Positions 42,008 to 50,913 of a stretch of DNA of 64,000 nucleotides are shown here, piece by piece; position 1 is the first letter of the stretch; every line of letters begins with the position of its first letter. The position numbers were made by a program, and so were the translations under genes. Source of the stretch: Actinomycetospora sp. TBRC 11914 (lineage in GTDB: Bacteria; Actinomycetota; Actinomycetes; Mycobacteriales; Pseudonocardiaceae); assembly GCF_012933465.1 (NCBI RefSeq), contig NZ_JABBND010000001.1:1054001-1118000 (forward strand), read 5' to 3'. Under the pieces are notes generated by a model. It saw only the letters and a list, made by a program, of their open reading frames with translations, was not told the origin of the DNA and made no database searches.

Positions 42008-44215
42008 TCAGGAGGCGGCGTGCCCCAGCTTCTCCGACAGGCTCCCGAGCAGCTGGGTCGCCGCGTCCGCGATCACGGTGCCCGGCCCGAAGATGGCCGA
42101 CGCCCCGTTCGCGAGGAGTTCCTCGTGGTCGCCCGGCGGGATGACGCCGCCGGCGACGATGAGGATCTCCTCCGCGCCGAGCTCGGCGAGCGCGTCGCGC
42201 AGCGCCGGGACCAGGCTCAGGTGGCCCGCCGCGAGCGAGGACACCCCGACGACGTGCACGTCGGACTCGACGGCCTGCCGCGCGACCTCCTCGGGGGTCT
42301 GGAACAGCGGGCCCACGTCGACGTCGAAGCCGAGGTCGGCGAACGCGGTCGCGATGACCTTCTGCCCGCGGTCGTGCCCGTCCTGGCCCATCTTCGCGAC
42401 GAGGATGCGGGGCCGGCGGCCCTCGGCCTCCTCGAACTCCGCCGCCGCGGCCCGCGCCTGCTCCACCGCGGAGTTCTCGCCCACCTCGTCACGGTAGACC
42501 CCGGAGATCGTCCGGACGTCCGAGCGGTGCCGGCCGTAGACCTTCTCGAGGGCGTCGGAGATCTCGCCGACGCTCGCGTGCGCCCGGGCGGCGTCGATCG
42601 CCAGCTTGAGCAGGTTGCCGTCGAGGCCCCGCTCCCGCGTACCGTCCTGCGCCGCCTGCGCGGCGTTGGTCAGGGCGTCGAGCGCCGACTCCACCGCCTG
42701 GCCGTCGCGGTCGCGACGCAGCTCGGCGAGCCGCGCGACCTGCTGGCGCAGCACGTCGGCGTTGTCGACCTTGAGCACCTCGACGTCCTCGCCGCCGAGC
42801 AGCGGGTACTTGTTGACGCCGATGAGCGCCTGGCGGCCGGAGTCGATGCGCGCCTGGGTGCGGGCGGCCGCCTCCTCGATGCGCATCTTCGGCAGGCCCT
42901 CGTCGATGGCCTTGGCCATGCCGCCGGTCTTCTCGACCTCCTCGATGTGCGCCCAGGCGCGCCCCGCGAGCTCGCGGGTCAGACGCTCGACGTAGGCCGA
43001 GCCGCCCCACGGGTCGACGGTCCGCGTCGTGCCCGACTCCTGCTGGAGCAGCAGCTGGGTGTTGCGCGCGATCCGGGCGGAGAAGTCGGTGGGCAGCGCG
43101 AGCGCCTCGTCGAGGGCGTTGGTGTGCAGCGACTGGGTGTGGCCCTGGGTCGCGGCCATCGCCTCGACGGCGGTGCGGACGACGTTGTTGTAGACGTCCT
43201 GCGCGGTGAGCGACCACCCCGAGGTCTGGGAGTGGGTGCGCAGCGAGAGCGACTTGTCGTTCGTCGCGCCGAAGTCCTTGACGAGCTTCGCCCACAGCAG
43301 CCGCGCCGCCCGCAGCTTCGCGATCTCCATGAAGTAGTTCATGCCGATGCCCCAGAAGAACGACAGGCGCGGCGCGAACCTGTCGACGTCCAGCCCGGCG
43401 TCCCGCCCGGCCCGCAGGTACTCCACGCCGTCGGCGAGGGTGTAGGCGAGCTCCAGGTCGGCCGAGGCCCCGGCCTCCTGGATGTGGTAGCCCGAGATGG
43501 AGATCGAGTTGAACTTGGGCATCTTCTCGGACGTGTAGCTGAAGATGTCCGAGATGATCTGCATCGAGGGTTGCGGCGGGTAGATGTAGGTGTTGCGGAC
43601 CATGAACTCCTTGAGGATGTCGTTCTGGATGGTCCCGGCGAGCTGTTCGGGCTCGACGCCCTGCTCGGAGGCCGCGGCCACGTAGAGCGCCATCACGGGG
43701 AGCACCGCCCCGTTCATGGTCATGGACACCGACATCCGGTCCAGCGGGATGCCGTCGAAGAGCTGCCGCATGTCGAGGATCGAGTCGATCGACACCCCGG
43801 CCATGCCGACGTCCCCGGCCACCCGGGGGTTGTCGGAGTCGTATCCGCGGTGGGTGGGCAGGTCGAACGCGACCGAGAGGCCCTTCTGCCCGGCCGCGAG
43901 GTTGCGGCGGTAGAAGGCGTTCGACTCCTTGGCCGTGGAGAACCCGGCGTACTGGCGCACGGTCCAGGGCTGGGTGACGTACATCGTCGGGTACGGGCCG
44001 CGCAGGAACGGCGGCAGGCCCGGCAGGGTCTCGAGGAAGTCCAGCCCCTCGGTGTCGGCCGCGGTGTACAGCGGCTTGACCCCGATCCCCTCCGGGGTCT
44101 CCCAGAGCAGGTCGTCGGGCCCCTTGCCGGTGGCGTGCTCGAGCGCCTCGTCCCAGGTGCCGCGCGGGTCGGCCGGTTCCCCCAGCTCGACGTCCGCGAA
44201 CGATTCGATCCCCAT
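42008..44215 (-). CDS. mutB: Methylmalonyl-CoA mutase large subunit
   Basis: A 735-residue catalytic subunit. The (beta/alpha)8 barrel covers about residues 30-555, with [16 protein letters not shown] and [10 protein letters not shown]. The C-terminal B12-binding domain carries the cobalt-ligating [11 protein letters not shown], then [10 protein letters not shown] and [15 protein letters not shown]. It interconverts L-methylmalonyl-CoA and succinyl-CoA in propionate, odd-chain and branched-chain catabolism. Its start overlaps the mutA stop by 1 base (TGATG), so the two subunits are coupled. It converges on the SNF2 gene 23 bases away. Confidence 0.95.
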   Translation of the reverse strand: MGIESFADVELGEPADPRGTWDEALEHATGKGPDDLLWETPEGIGVKPLYTAADTEGLDFLETLPGLPPFLRGPYPTMYVTQPWTVRQYAGFSTAKESNAFYRRNLAAGQKGLSVAFDLPTHRGYDSDNPRVAGDVGMAGVSIDSILDMRQLFDGIPLDRMSVSMTMNGAVLPVMALYVAAASEQGVEPEQLAGTIQNDILKEFMVRNTYIYPPQPSMQIISDIFSYTSEKMPKFNSISISGYHIQEAGASADLELAYTLADGVEYLRAGRDAGLDVDRFAPRLSFFWGIGMNYFMEIAKLRAARLLWAKLVKDFGATNDKSLSLRTHSQTSGWSLTAQDVYNNVVRTAVEAMAATQGHTQSLHTNALDEALALPTDFSARIARNTQLLLQQESGTTRTVDPWGGSAYVERLTRELAGRAWAHIEEVEKTGGMAKAIDEGLPKMRIEEAAARTQARIDSGRQALIGVNKYPLLGGEDVEVLKVDNADVLRQQVARLAELRRDRDGQAVESALDALTNAAQAAQDGTRERGLDGNLLKLAIDAARAHASVGEISDALEKVYGRHRSDVRTISGVYRDEVGENSAVEQARAAAAEFEEAEGRRPRILVAKMGQDGHDRGQKVIATAFADLGFDVDVGPLFQTPEEVARQAVESDVHVVGVSSLAAGHLSLVPALRDALAELGAEEILIVAGGVIPPGDHEELLANGASAIFGPGTVIADAATQLLGSLSEKLGHAAS

Positions 44216-46149
44216 CAGGCGGGCTCCCCTTCTGTCGTGCTCGAGCCGAGCAGGAGGTCGAGCAGGTCGGTGAGCAGGCCCGCGGCGTCGCACCCCGTGT
44301 ACAGGTACCCGGTGAGCGCGGTGTCGTCGTCGGGCCCGAGGCCCGACGTCCTCGGCGACCCGGCCAGGACCACCCGCTGCGCGCCGGCGTCGGCCAGCGC
44401 CCGCGCGAGGGGGGCGGCGTGCTCGGCGTAGACCTTGTCGCCGGAGGCGATCACCGCGACCGGTGTCCCGGCCTCGCGGAACGCGGCGACGATCTCGTCG
44501 ACGTCGGTGCCGCCCGGGCCCTCGACGACGTCGATCCCGCCGGCGTGCAGCAGGTTGGTCGTGAACGACAGGCGGGCGGTGTACTGCGCGAGGCTGCCGA
44601 GGGTCGCCAGGAACGCGGTGGGCCGCTGCGCGGCCGCGTCGGCCCGGTCCCGGAGCTCCTCGAAGACCTGGGCGTACCGGCGACGGGGCAGGCCGCCGGA
44701 GTGCTCGTCGGCCGGGGCCGGCTCGCGCTCGGGGAGCAACTCCGCGAGGTTCGGGAACTCGCTGACCCCGGTGATCGGGTCCCGGCGGTGCGCGATCCGC
44801 TCGGCCCGCCGCGACCAGGTCTCCTCGAGCGCCGCGGCCACGGACCCGTCGTCGAGGGCCGCGGCCGCGCCCCCCGCGCCCTCGATCGTCGTGAAGACGT
44901 CCCAGGCGGCGTGGGCGAGCGAGTCGGTCAGCGACTCGACGTACCAGGAGCCGCCCGCGGGGTCGATGACGTGCGCGAGGTGGGACTCCTCGAGCAGCAG
45001 CGCCTGGGTGTTGCGGGCGACGCGGCGGGAGAAGTCGTCGGGGAGGCCGAGGGCGGCGTCGAACGGCAGGACCGTCACCGCGTCGGCGCCGCCCAGGCCC
45101 GCGGCCACGCAGGCGACGGTGGTGCGGAGGATGTTCACCCACGGGTCGCGGGCGGTCATCATCGCCGGGGACGTCACGGCGTGGGTGCGCAGCGCCCGTG
45201 CCTGCTCCGCGGCGCCCGCGACCGCGCCGATGCGGTCCCAGCACCGGCGGGCGGCGCGGAGCTTGGCGAGCGTCGCGAACTGGTCGGCCGTGGCGGCCAG
45301 GCGGAACTCGACGCGGGCGAACGCGTCGTCCACCCCGAGCCCGGCGTCGGTGAGCAGGCGTACCGCGTGGAGCCCGGCCGCCAGCGCCGCCCCGAGCTCC
45401 TGGCCGTCCGAGCCGCCGGCCTCGTGGTACGGGAGCCCGTCGGCGACGACCGTGGCGAGCGCCGGGTGGTCGGCGGCGGCGGTGCGGGAGTGCTCGACCA
45501 TCGCGTCGAGGTAGCCGTCGGACAGCGCCGGACCGCCCCGGGTCCGGGCCAGCAGCGGGTCGTAGCCCAGCGAGCCGCCGAGCGCCGACGTCACGCCGTG
45601 CTCGCCGGCCAGGCGCAGCAGCGCCGCGGCGGCGTCGGGGGTGTCGCGGCCCGCGGAGAGCGCGATCGGGGCGAGGTCGAGGAGGACACCCTCGAGCAGC
45701 GTCGGGAGGGACCCGACCGCCGGGCCGCCCGCTTCGCCGAGCACCAGCCACAGCGACGAGACCCCGCCCTCGAGGTCGGCCATGAGGACGTCGTGGGCGC
45801 CGGCGAGGTCGGCTTCCGCGGGGAAGGCGTGCCGCTGGCGCACCCCCCAGCCCTCGGCGACGTGCCCCTCGGGCCGCGAGGCCCGCGTGAACGGCGGCAG
45901 GCCCGGCACCCCGGTGGCGACGCCGGGCGCGTCCTGCGCGGTGTAGAGGGCCTCGATCCCGAACCCGTCGTCGGTCAGGGTCGCGATCGCGGCCTCGGCG
46001 TCCTCGGGACGGACCTCGCGGCCGGTCTTCGAGAGCGCCCCCGCCACGAGCTCGCGCCAGCGGGCGCGGTCCGGGGTCTCGAACTCCCCCGCGAGCACGA
46101 GCTCCTCGGGCGCCTGCGGGGACCCCGACGTCGATGGTCCGGCTGTCAT
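44215..46149 (-). CDS. mutA: Methylmalonyl-CoA mutase small subunit
   Basis: A 644-residue non-catalytic partner of MutB. It has the same barrel plus a degenerate B12-like domain; the cobalt-binding DxHxxG motif is missing, as expected for Mut[21 protein letters not shown] near 385 and [10 protein letters not shown] near 465 are conserved in mutases. The product forms a heterodimer with MutB. ATG 46149 has no ribosome site, but TACGAT lies 7 bases upstream and resembles a -10 box, so the mRNA is probably leaderless. The 298-base gap upstream holds a duplicated GC-rich sequence. Confidence 0.92.
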   Translation of the reverse strand: MTAGPSTSGSPQAPEELVLAGEFETPDRARWRELVAGALSKTGREVRPEDAEAAIATLTDDGFGIEALYTAQDAPGVATGVPGLPPFTRASRPEGHVAEGWGVRQRHAFPAEADLAGAHDVLMADLEGGVSSLWLVLGEAGGPAVGSLPTLLEGVLLDLAPIALSAGRDTPDAAAALLRLAGEHGVTSALGGSLGYDPLLARTRGGPALSDGYLDAMVEHSRTAAADHPALATVVADGLPYHEAGGSDGQELGAALAAGLHAVRLLTDAGLGVDDAFARVEFRLAATADQFATLAKLRAARRCWDRIGAVAGAAEQARALRTHAVTSPAMMTARDPWVNILRTTVACVAAGLGGADAVTVLPFDAALGLPDDFSRRVARNTQALLLEESHLAHVIDPAGGSWYVESLTDSLAHAAWDVFTTIEGAGGAAAALDDGSVAAALEETWSRRAERIAHRRDPITGVSEFPNLAELLPEREPAPADEHSGGLPRRRYAQVFEELRDRADAAAQRPTAFLATLGSLAQYTARLSFTTNLLHAGGIDVVEGPGGTDVDEIVAAFREAGTPVAVIASGDKVYAEHAAPLARALADAGAQRVVLAGSPRTSGLGPDDDTALTGYLYTGCDAAGLLTDLLDLLLGSSTTEGEPA

Positions 46150-46311
46150 GCGCGGGATCGTAGAACGGTCAGCCCGGACCGGTTCGGCGTGATGGCCCAC
46201 GCCACCGGGGCGAGCGGGCCGGATCGGTTCAGGTCGGGGCCACCGGGACCGCCGCCCGACGACCGTTCGGTGACCACGAGCACACGGCGCAGCCGCGGAG
46301 CGCGGCGCGGA

Positions 46312-46427
46312 TGCGCCCCGTGCCCCTCGCCGCAGCGGAGCGGACCCCCCGGGCCGGCCGCCGACCACCAGGGGCGCACCACGCACCCGCGGAGCCCCGC
46401 GGACCTGCGCCCCGTGCCCCTCGCCGC
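46312..46427. repeat. 22-bp direct repeat within a duplicated intergenic stretch
   Basis: TGCGCCCCGTGCCCCTCGCC recurs at 46312 and 46406 (22 bp identical, ending in GC), embedded in a roughly 75-bp partly duplicated segment. It lies between the aroF stop and the mutA start; nothing else was recognised in this 298-base gap. Confidence 0.6.
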
Positions 46428-46447
46428 CTGCCCCCGCCGACCACCCC

Positions 46448-47536
46448 TCACCGGCGGCGCCGGGCCCGGACCGCGCCCGCCAGCTCGTCAAGGAGGGCGA
46501 CGGTGGTGTCCCAGCCGACGCAGGAGTCGGTGACGCTGCACCCGCGCACCATCTCGGGGCCGATCTCCTGGCGTCCCTCGACCAGGAAGCTCTCGACCAT
46601 CACCCCGGCCACCGGACCGCCCGCGGCCACCTGGGCGGCGAGGTCGGCGACGACGCCGGGCTGGCGGCGGTGGTCCTTGCCGGAGTTGCCGTGGCTCGCG
46701 TCGACCACCACGCGGCCGTCGCGGCCCGCCGCGCGCAGCCGGTCGACCGCCGCCCCGACGGAGGCGGCGTCGAAGTTCGGGCCGGACGACCCGCCGCGCA
46801 GGATGAGGTGGGCGTCGGCGTTGCCGGTGGTGGTGATGAGCCCGGCGAGGCCCTCCGTCGTCACGCCCATGAACGCGTGGGGGGCGGCGGCGGCCCCGAT
46901 CGCGTCGATCGCGACGCCCACGTCGCCGTCGGTCCCGTTCTTGATCCCCACCGGCATCGACAGGCCGCTGGCGAGCTGACGGTGCACCTGGCTGGCGGCG
47001 GTTCGCGCGCCGATGGAGCCCCAGGCGACGAGGTCGGCCAGGTACTGCGGCGTGATCGGGTCGAGGAACTCGCAGCCCAGCGGCAGGCCGAGCTCCGCCA
47101 GGTCGAGCATCAGCGCCCGGGCGGTCCGCAGCCCGCGGGCGACGTCGAACCCGCCGTCGAGCCCGGGGTCGTTGATCAGGCCCTTCCAGCCGACCGTGGA
47201 GCGCGGCTTCTCGAAGTACGTGCGCATCACCACGTGGAGGTCCTCGGCGTGGGCGGCGGCCCGCTCGGCGAGGCGGGCGCCGTACTCGCGCGCGGCGTCG
47301 TCGTCGTGGATCGAGCAGGGCCCGACGACGACGAGCAGGCGGTCGTCGCCGTGGCTCGAGCCGTGCAGCACGTCGACGGCGGCGGCGCGGCCGCGGCGCA
47401 CGGCGTCGGCCGCGGCGGGACCCGCCGGCAGCTCGTGGCGCAGCAGCGCCGGCGAGGGCAACGGGGTGACGGCGGCCGTGCGGGCGCCGTCGAGGGGAGC
47501 GGCGTCGACGGTCCGTTCGAGGGCCGGGGCGGTCAT
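46448..47536 (-). CDS. aroF: DAHP synthase, class I (AroF/AroG type)
   Basis: A 362-residue 3-deoxy-D-arabino-heptulosonate-7-phosphate synthase of the E. coli AroG class. LLVVVGPCSIHDDDAAREYG near 75, RTYFEKPRSTVGWKGLINDP near 112, and the metal ligands in the later DASHGNSGKDH and GVMVESFLVEGRQ are all present. It joins phosphoenolpyruvate and erythrose-4-phosphate, the entry to aromatic amino acid synthesis. ATG 47536 has a perfect CGGAGGAA site. Upstream lies a short peptide with Trp-Tyr-Arg-Phe and a GC hairpin, consistent with attenuation by aromatic amino acid supply. Confidence 0.93.
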   Translation of the reverse strand: MTAPALERTVDAAPLDGARTAAVTPLPSPALLRHELPAGPAAADAVRRGRAAAVDVLHGSSHGDDRLLVVVGPCSIHDDDAAREYGARLAERAAAHAEDLHVVMRTYFEKPRSTVGWKGLINDPGLDGGFDVARGLRTARALMLDLAELGLPLGCEFLDPITPQYLADLVAWGSIGARTAASQVHRQLASGLSMPVGIKNGTDGDVGVAIDAIGAAAAPHAFMGVTTEGLAGLITTTGNADAHLILRGGSSGPNFDAASVGAAVDRLRAAGRDGRVVVDASHGNSGKDHRRQPGVVADLAAQVAAGGPVAGVMVESFLVEGRQEIGPEMVRGCSVTDSCVGWDTTVALLDELAGAVRARRRR

Positions 47537-47590
47537 CGGGTTCCTCCGGGTGGTCATCACGACCCGGGCCCCGGCCCGCCACGATCCCGC

Positions 47591-47613
47591 CGAGCCGGTC
47601 CGGGTCCGGCTCG
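47591..47613 (-). terminator. Attenuator-type hairpin in the aroF leader
   Basis: CGAGCCGG/CCGGCTCG arms with a 7-base loop, located after the leader peptide stop (47625) and 55 bases before the aroF start. Additional GC-rich pairing is possible with the upstream GGCCCGGG segment as an alternative fold. Confidence 0.55.
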
Positions 47614-47624
47614 CGGGTGGGGGG

Positions 47625-47699
47625 TCAGCGCAGCGGTCTACCCGCCGACCCCTCCCGGGCCGGGCACGTAAACCGGTACCAGCGCTGCACGGCGATCAC
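47625..47699 (-). CDS. Aromatic leader peptide of aroF
   Basis: A 24-residue open frame from GTG 47699 encodes VIAVQRWYRFTCPAREG followed by seven residues and a stop. It has Trp, Tyr and Phe within four codons, which is very unlikely by chance in this GC-rich DNA (UGG, UAC, UUU). A hairpin follows and aroF begins 89 bases after the peptide stop. Stalling at these codons when aromatic amino acids are scarce should favour read-through. Attenuation peptides upstream of amino acid genes are known in actinobacteria. A competing short frame (ATG AGC ACC AGG...) ends across the GTG, so the true start may differ. Confidence 0.65.
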   Translation of the reverse strand: MIAVQRWYRFTCPAREGSAGRPLR

Positions 47700-47860
47700 C
47701 CTACAGGTCGCCTGGTGCTCATGCGCCCGATGTGAGCCGGATGGCGGTGCGCGGTCGCCCGGACACCGAGAGCGAGGATCGTCGGGACCCGGCAGACTCG
47801 TCGTGACGGTCCACGACGTGCCGTCGTACACGGCGCCGACTCCCAGGGAGTGACCGCTTC

Positions 47861-48856
47861 GTGCCTTCCGCGCCCGCCATCCTTCCCCGCCCCCTCGCCC
47901 CCCACGTCATGACCTACCTCGCGGTGCTGGTGCCGTTCGCGGCGCTGCTCGCGGCGATCCCGCTGGCCTGGGGGTGGGGCCTGTCGTGGCTCGACGCCGG
48001 GCTCGCCGTCGGCTTCTACGTGGTCTCGATGCTCGGCGTCACCGTCGGGTTCCACCGCTACTTCACCCACGGCGCGTTCCGCTGCGGGCGGGCGCTGAAG
48101 ATCGCGCTGGCCGTCGCGGGGAGCCTCGCCGTGCAGGGTCCGGTGACGCACTGGGTCGCCGACCACCGCCGTCACCACGCCTTCGCCGACAAGGAGGGCG
48201 ACCCGCACTCGCCGTGGCGCTACGGCACCTCGCCCGCGGCCCTGGTCCGCGGCTTCTGGCACGCCCACCTCGGCTGGATCCTCGAGCGCACCCTGTCCGA
48301 CCAGCGCCGTTACTGCCCCGACCTGCTCGACGACCCCGACGTCGTCCGGGCCAGCCGGTGGTTCGGGTGGATCACGTTCGCGTCGTTCGCGGGGCCGGCC
48401 CTCATCGGCGGGCTCGTCACCTGGTCGTTGTGGGGCGCGGTCACCGCCTTCTTCTGGGCGGGGCTCGTCCGCATCGCGCTCTCCCACCACGTGGCCTGGT
48501 CGACGAACTCGATCTGCCACATGGTCGGCGAGCGGCCCTGGCGGGTGCGCGACCGGTCGACGAACGTGTGGCCGCTGGCGCTGCTGTCGATGGGCGAGTC
48601 GTGGCACAACCTGCACCACGCCGACCCGACGTCGGCCCGTCACGGGGTCGGGCGCTTCGAGATCGATCTGTCGGCCGAGACCATCGCGGCGTTCGAGAAG
48701 CTCGGCTGGGCCTGGAACGTCCGCTGGCCGCGGGAGGAGCGCCTCGAGCGGCTCCGCGTGATCCGGCCCGGGGCCGAGACCGAGACCGGGACCGAGACCG
48801 GGACCGAGACCGAGACGCCGACCGGGCCCCGGGCCGAGCCGCAGGCCCAGGCGTAG
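47861..48856 (+). CDS. Acyl-CoA (or acyl-lipid) fatty acid desaturase
   Basis: A 331-residue membrane desaturase of the stearoyl-CoA type. The three His boxes are present: HRYFTH near residue 65, HRRHH near 103 and HNLHH near 249; together they bind two irons. Four hydrophobic segments surround them. It likely makes oleate-type unsaturated chains, as DesA3 does in mycobacteria. The C-terminal 25 residues are an unusual Glu-Thr-Gly-Thr repeat encoded by a GAGACCGGGACC-type microsatellite. GTG 47861 follows GGGAGTG. It converges on matB 10 bases away. Confidence 0.9.
   Translation: MPSAPAILPRPLAPHVMTYLAVLVPFAALLAAIPLAWGWGLSWLDAGLAVGFYVVSMLGVTVGFHRYFTHGAFRCGRALKIALAVAGSLAVQGPVTHWVADHRRHHAFADKEGDPHSPWRYGTSPAALVRGFWHAHLGWILERTLSDQRRYCPDLLDDPDVVRASRWFGWITFASFAGPALIGGLVTWSLWGAVTAFFWAGLVRIALSHHVAWSTNSICHMVGERPWRVRDRSTNVWPLALLSMGESWHNLHHADPTSARHGVGRFEIDLSAETIAAFEKLGWAWNVRWPREERLERLRVIRPGAETETGTETGTETETPTGPRAEPQAQA
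48776..48816 (+). repeat. GAGACC/GGGACC hexamer microsatellite in a coding tail
   Basis: Six to seven tandem hexamers alternating GAGACC and GGGACC at the 3' end of the desaturase gene. Copy-number change by slippage would lengthen or shorten the acidic tail without a frameshift. Confidence 0.75.
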
Positions 48857-48866
48857 GGCCCCGGGC

Positions 48867-50321
48867 TCAGTCCCGGCGCAGCCGCGCCTTCTGCACCTTG
48901 CCCATCGCGTTCCGCGGCAGCTCGTCGACGACGACGACCTCCCGCGGGCGCTTGTGCTTCGAGAGCCGCTCGCCGACGAAGTCCATGACCTCCTGGGCGT
49001 CCACCGGGCCGTCGGGACAGACGACGTGGGCGACGATGCGCTGCCCGAGGTCGTCGTCGGGCTCCCCCACCACCGCCGCCTCGCTGATCCCGGCGTGGGC
49101 GAGCAGCGCGGTCTCCACCTCGCCGGCGCCGATGCGGTAGCCGCCGGACTTGATGAGGTCGACCGAGCGGCGCCCGACGATGCGGTGGTAGCCGGCCCCG
49201 TCGACCACGGCCGCGTCGCCGGTGCGGAACCACCCGTCGTCGGTCCAGGTCTCGGCGGTGGCCTCGGGCCGGTTGAGGTAGCCGTCGAAGAGCGACGGGC
49301 CCCGGACCTGCAGCTCGCCGATCGACTCGCCGTCGGCGGGGACGTCGTCGTCGGTCGTGCGCGGCTCGCCGTCGGGACCGTCCACCACGGCCCGCAGCCG
49401 GGTCTCGACCCCGGCCACCGGCACCCCGACCCAACCGGGCCGGCGCTCGCCGTCGGCCCGCACCGCCAGCGTGATCATCGTCTCGCTCATCCCATAGCGC
49501 TCCAGCGGCGCCTGGCCGGTGTGCTCCCGGACGCGCTCGAACACCGGGACGGGGAGCGGCGCGGACCCGCTGACGAGCAGCCGGGCGTCGGTGAGGGCGG
49601 CGGCCGACGCCGGGTCGTCCCCGATGCGCGACCACACCGTCGGCACCCCGAAGAAGAGCGAACCGCCGTGCTCGCGGGCCGCCCGCGCGTAGTTCTCGGG
49701 CGTCGGACGACCGGTGTGCACCAGCCGCGACCCGGTCCGCAGCGCCCCGAACACCCCGAGCACCAGCCCGTGGACGTGGAAGAGCGGCAGCCCGTGGGCG
49801 AGGGTGTCGGCCGCGGTCCAGGCCCAGGCGTCGGCGAGCCCGTCGAGGCCCGCGGCCATCGCGTCGGCCGAGAGCAGCACGCCCTTGGGCGAGCCGGTGG
49901 TGCCCGAGGTGTAGAGGATCAGGGCGGGCCCGTCGCCGGTGGGCTCGCGGACCTCGTGGCCGGCGCGCCGGGAGAGGTCCACGCGGCGGCACGGCAGCGT
50001 CACGTCGCGCGGCTTGTCGCCGAACCAGGTGGTGGCGCCGGAGTCGGAGAGCAGGTGCCCGCGCTCGGCCAGGCCGCTGTCGGGCGGGACCGGCACGACG
50101 GGCGCCCCGGCGAGCAGCGCCCCGACCACCGCGACGACGGTCTCCGCGCTCGCCGTCGCCGACACCGCGACCGGCGAGGTGGGGGCGGACCGCTCGCCGA
50201 TCTCGTCGGCGACGACGGCCGCGGCGCCCAGGAGCTCCGGCCCGGAGAACGCGGTGTCGCCGATCCGGACGGCCTCCGGGTCGTCGAGGCCGCCGTCGAG
50301 CAGCGCGCGCAGCAGGGGCAC
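48867..50321 (-). CDS. matB: Malonyl-CoA synthetase-like AMP-forming ligase
   Basis: A 484-residue ANL-superfamily ligase, the same length as MatB. LILYTSGTTGSPKGVLLS is the phosphate loop, ERYGMSETM the aromatic motif, GWFRTGDAA the adenylate Asp region, DLIKSGGYRIGAGEVE is characteristic of MatB and ACSF3, and PRNAMGKVQK carries the catalytic Lys. It should activate malonate or methylmalonate to the CoA thioester, useful for polyketides or lipids. GTG 50321 has GGAGG at ideal spacing; a longer frame upstream lacks one. A MarR gene diverges from it. Confidence 0.85.
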   Translation of the reverse strand: MPLLRALLDGGLDDPEAVRIGDTAFSGPELLGAAAVVADEIGERSAPTSPVAVSATASAETVVAVVGALLAGAPVVPVPPDSGLAERGHLLSDSGATTWFGDKPRDVTLPCRRVDLSRRAGHEVREPTGDGPALILYTSGTTGSPKGVLLSADAMAAGLDGLADAWAWTAADTLAHGLPLFHVHGLVLGVFGALRTGSRLVHTGRPTPENYARAAREHGGSLFFGVPTVWSRIGDDPASAAALTDARLLVSGSAPLPVPVFERVREHTGQAPLERYGMSETMITLAVRADGERRPGWVGVPVAGVETRLRAVVDGPDGEPRTTDDDVPADGESIGELQVRGPSLFDGYLNRPEATAETWTDDGWFRTGDAAVVDGAGYHRIVGRRSVDLIKSGGYRIGAGEVETALLAHAGISEAAVVGEPDDDLGQRIVAHVVCPDGPVDAQEVMDFVGERLSKHKRPREVVVVDELPRNAMGKVQKARLRRD

Positions 50322-50460
50322 CGTCGCACCTCCGGGGGACGCCGGGTGGAGCGCCGGCCGCGGGGACGGCACGACGCCGGGGAGCGCGCCCATTGTCGCC
50401 CCCGCGGCCACCGGCGCGCGCGTCCGATGGCGCGGCGCCGGGCGTGGGAGGATCCACCGG

Positions 50461-50913
50461 GTGAGCCAGGGGTCCCCCGCCACCGCGCGGCAGCGCCCGC
50501 GTCCGTCCCTGCTCTACGCGGTCAAGCAGGTCGAGCTGATCGTGCGGGCGCACCTCGACGACCTGCTGCGCGACTCCGGGGTGACCGCGCTGCAGTACAC
50601 CGCGCTGACCGTCCTGGCCCGCCGCGACGGGCTGACCTCCGCCGAGCTCGCCCGCAACTCGTTCGTGACGCCGCAGGCGATGGCCGACCTGGTGAACTCC
50701 CTGGAGCGCGGCGGTTTCATCGTGCGCCGCCGCAACCCCGAGAACCGCCGCCAACTGCTGATCAGCCTCACGGCCGACGGCGACGCGCTCCTGGCACGGT
50801 TCGACGACCCGGTGGCGCGGATCGAGACCCGGATGCTCGACGGGTTCGACGACGCCGACCGGGAGCGGTTCCGCGACTACCTCAACCGGGCGCGGTCGTC
50901 GTTGGAGGGTTAG
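50461..50913 (+). CDS. MarR-family regulator
   Basis: A 150-residue winged helix-turn-helix regulator. LTSAELARNSFVTPQAMADL is the recognition region, and IVRRRNPENRRQLLISLTAD the wing. MarR proteins next to hydroxycinnamate genes often sense the CoA thioester of the substrate. It lies between matB (divergent) and fcs (convergent, overlapping its 3' end by 32 bases), so it may regulate either or both; the perfect operator upstream of ech favours the hydroxycinnamate genes. GTG start without an obvious ribosome site. Confidence 0.85.
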   Translation: MSQGSPATARQRPRPSLLYAVKQVELIVRAHLDDLLRDSGVTALQYTALTVLARRDGLTSAELARNSFVTPQAMADLVNSLERGGFIVRRRNPENRRQLLISLTADGDALLARFDDPVARIETRMLDGFDDADRERFRDYLNRARSSLEG

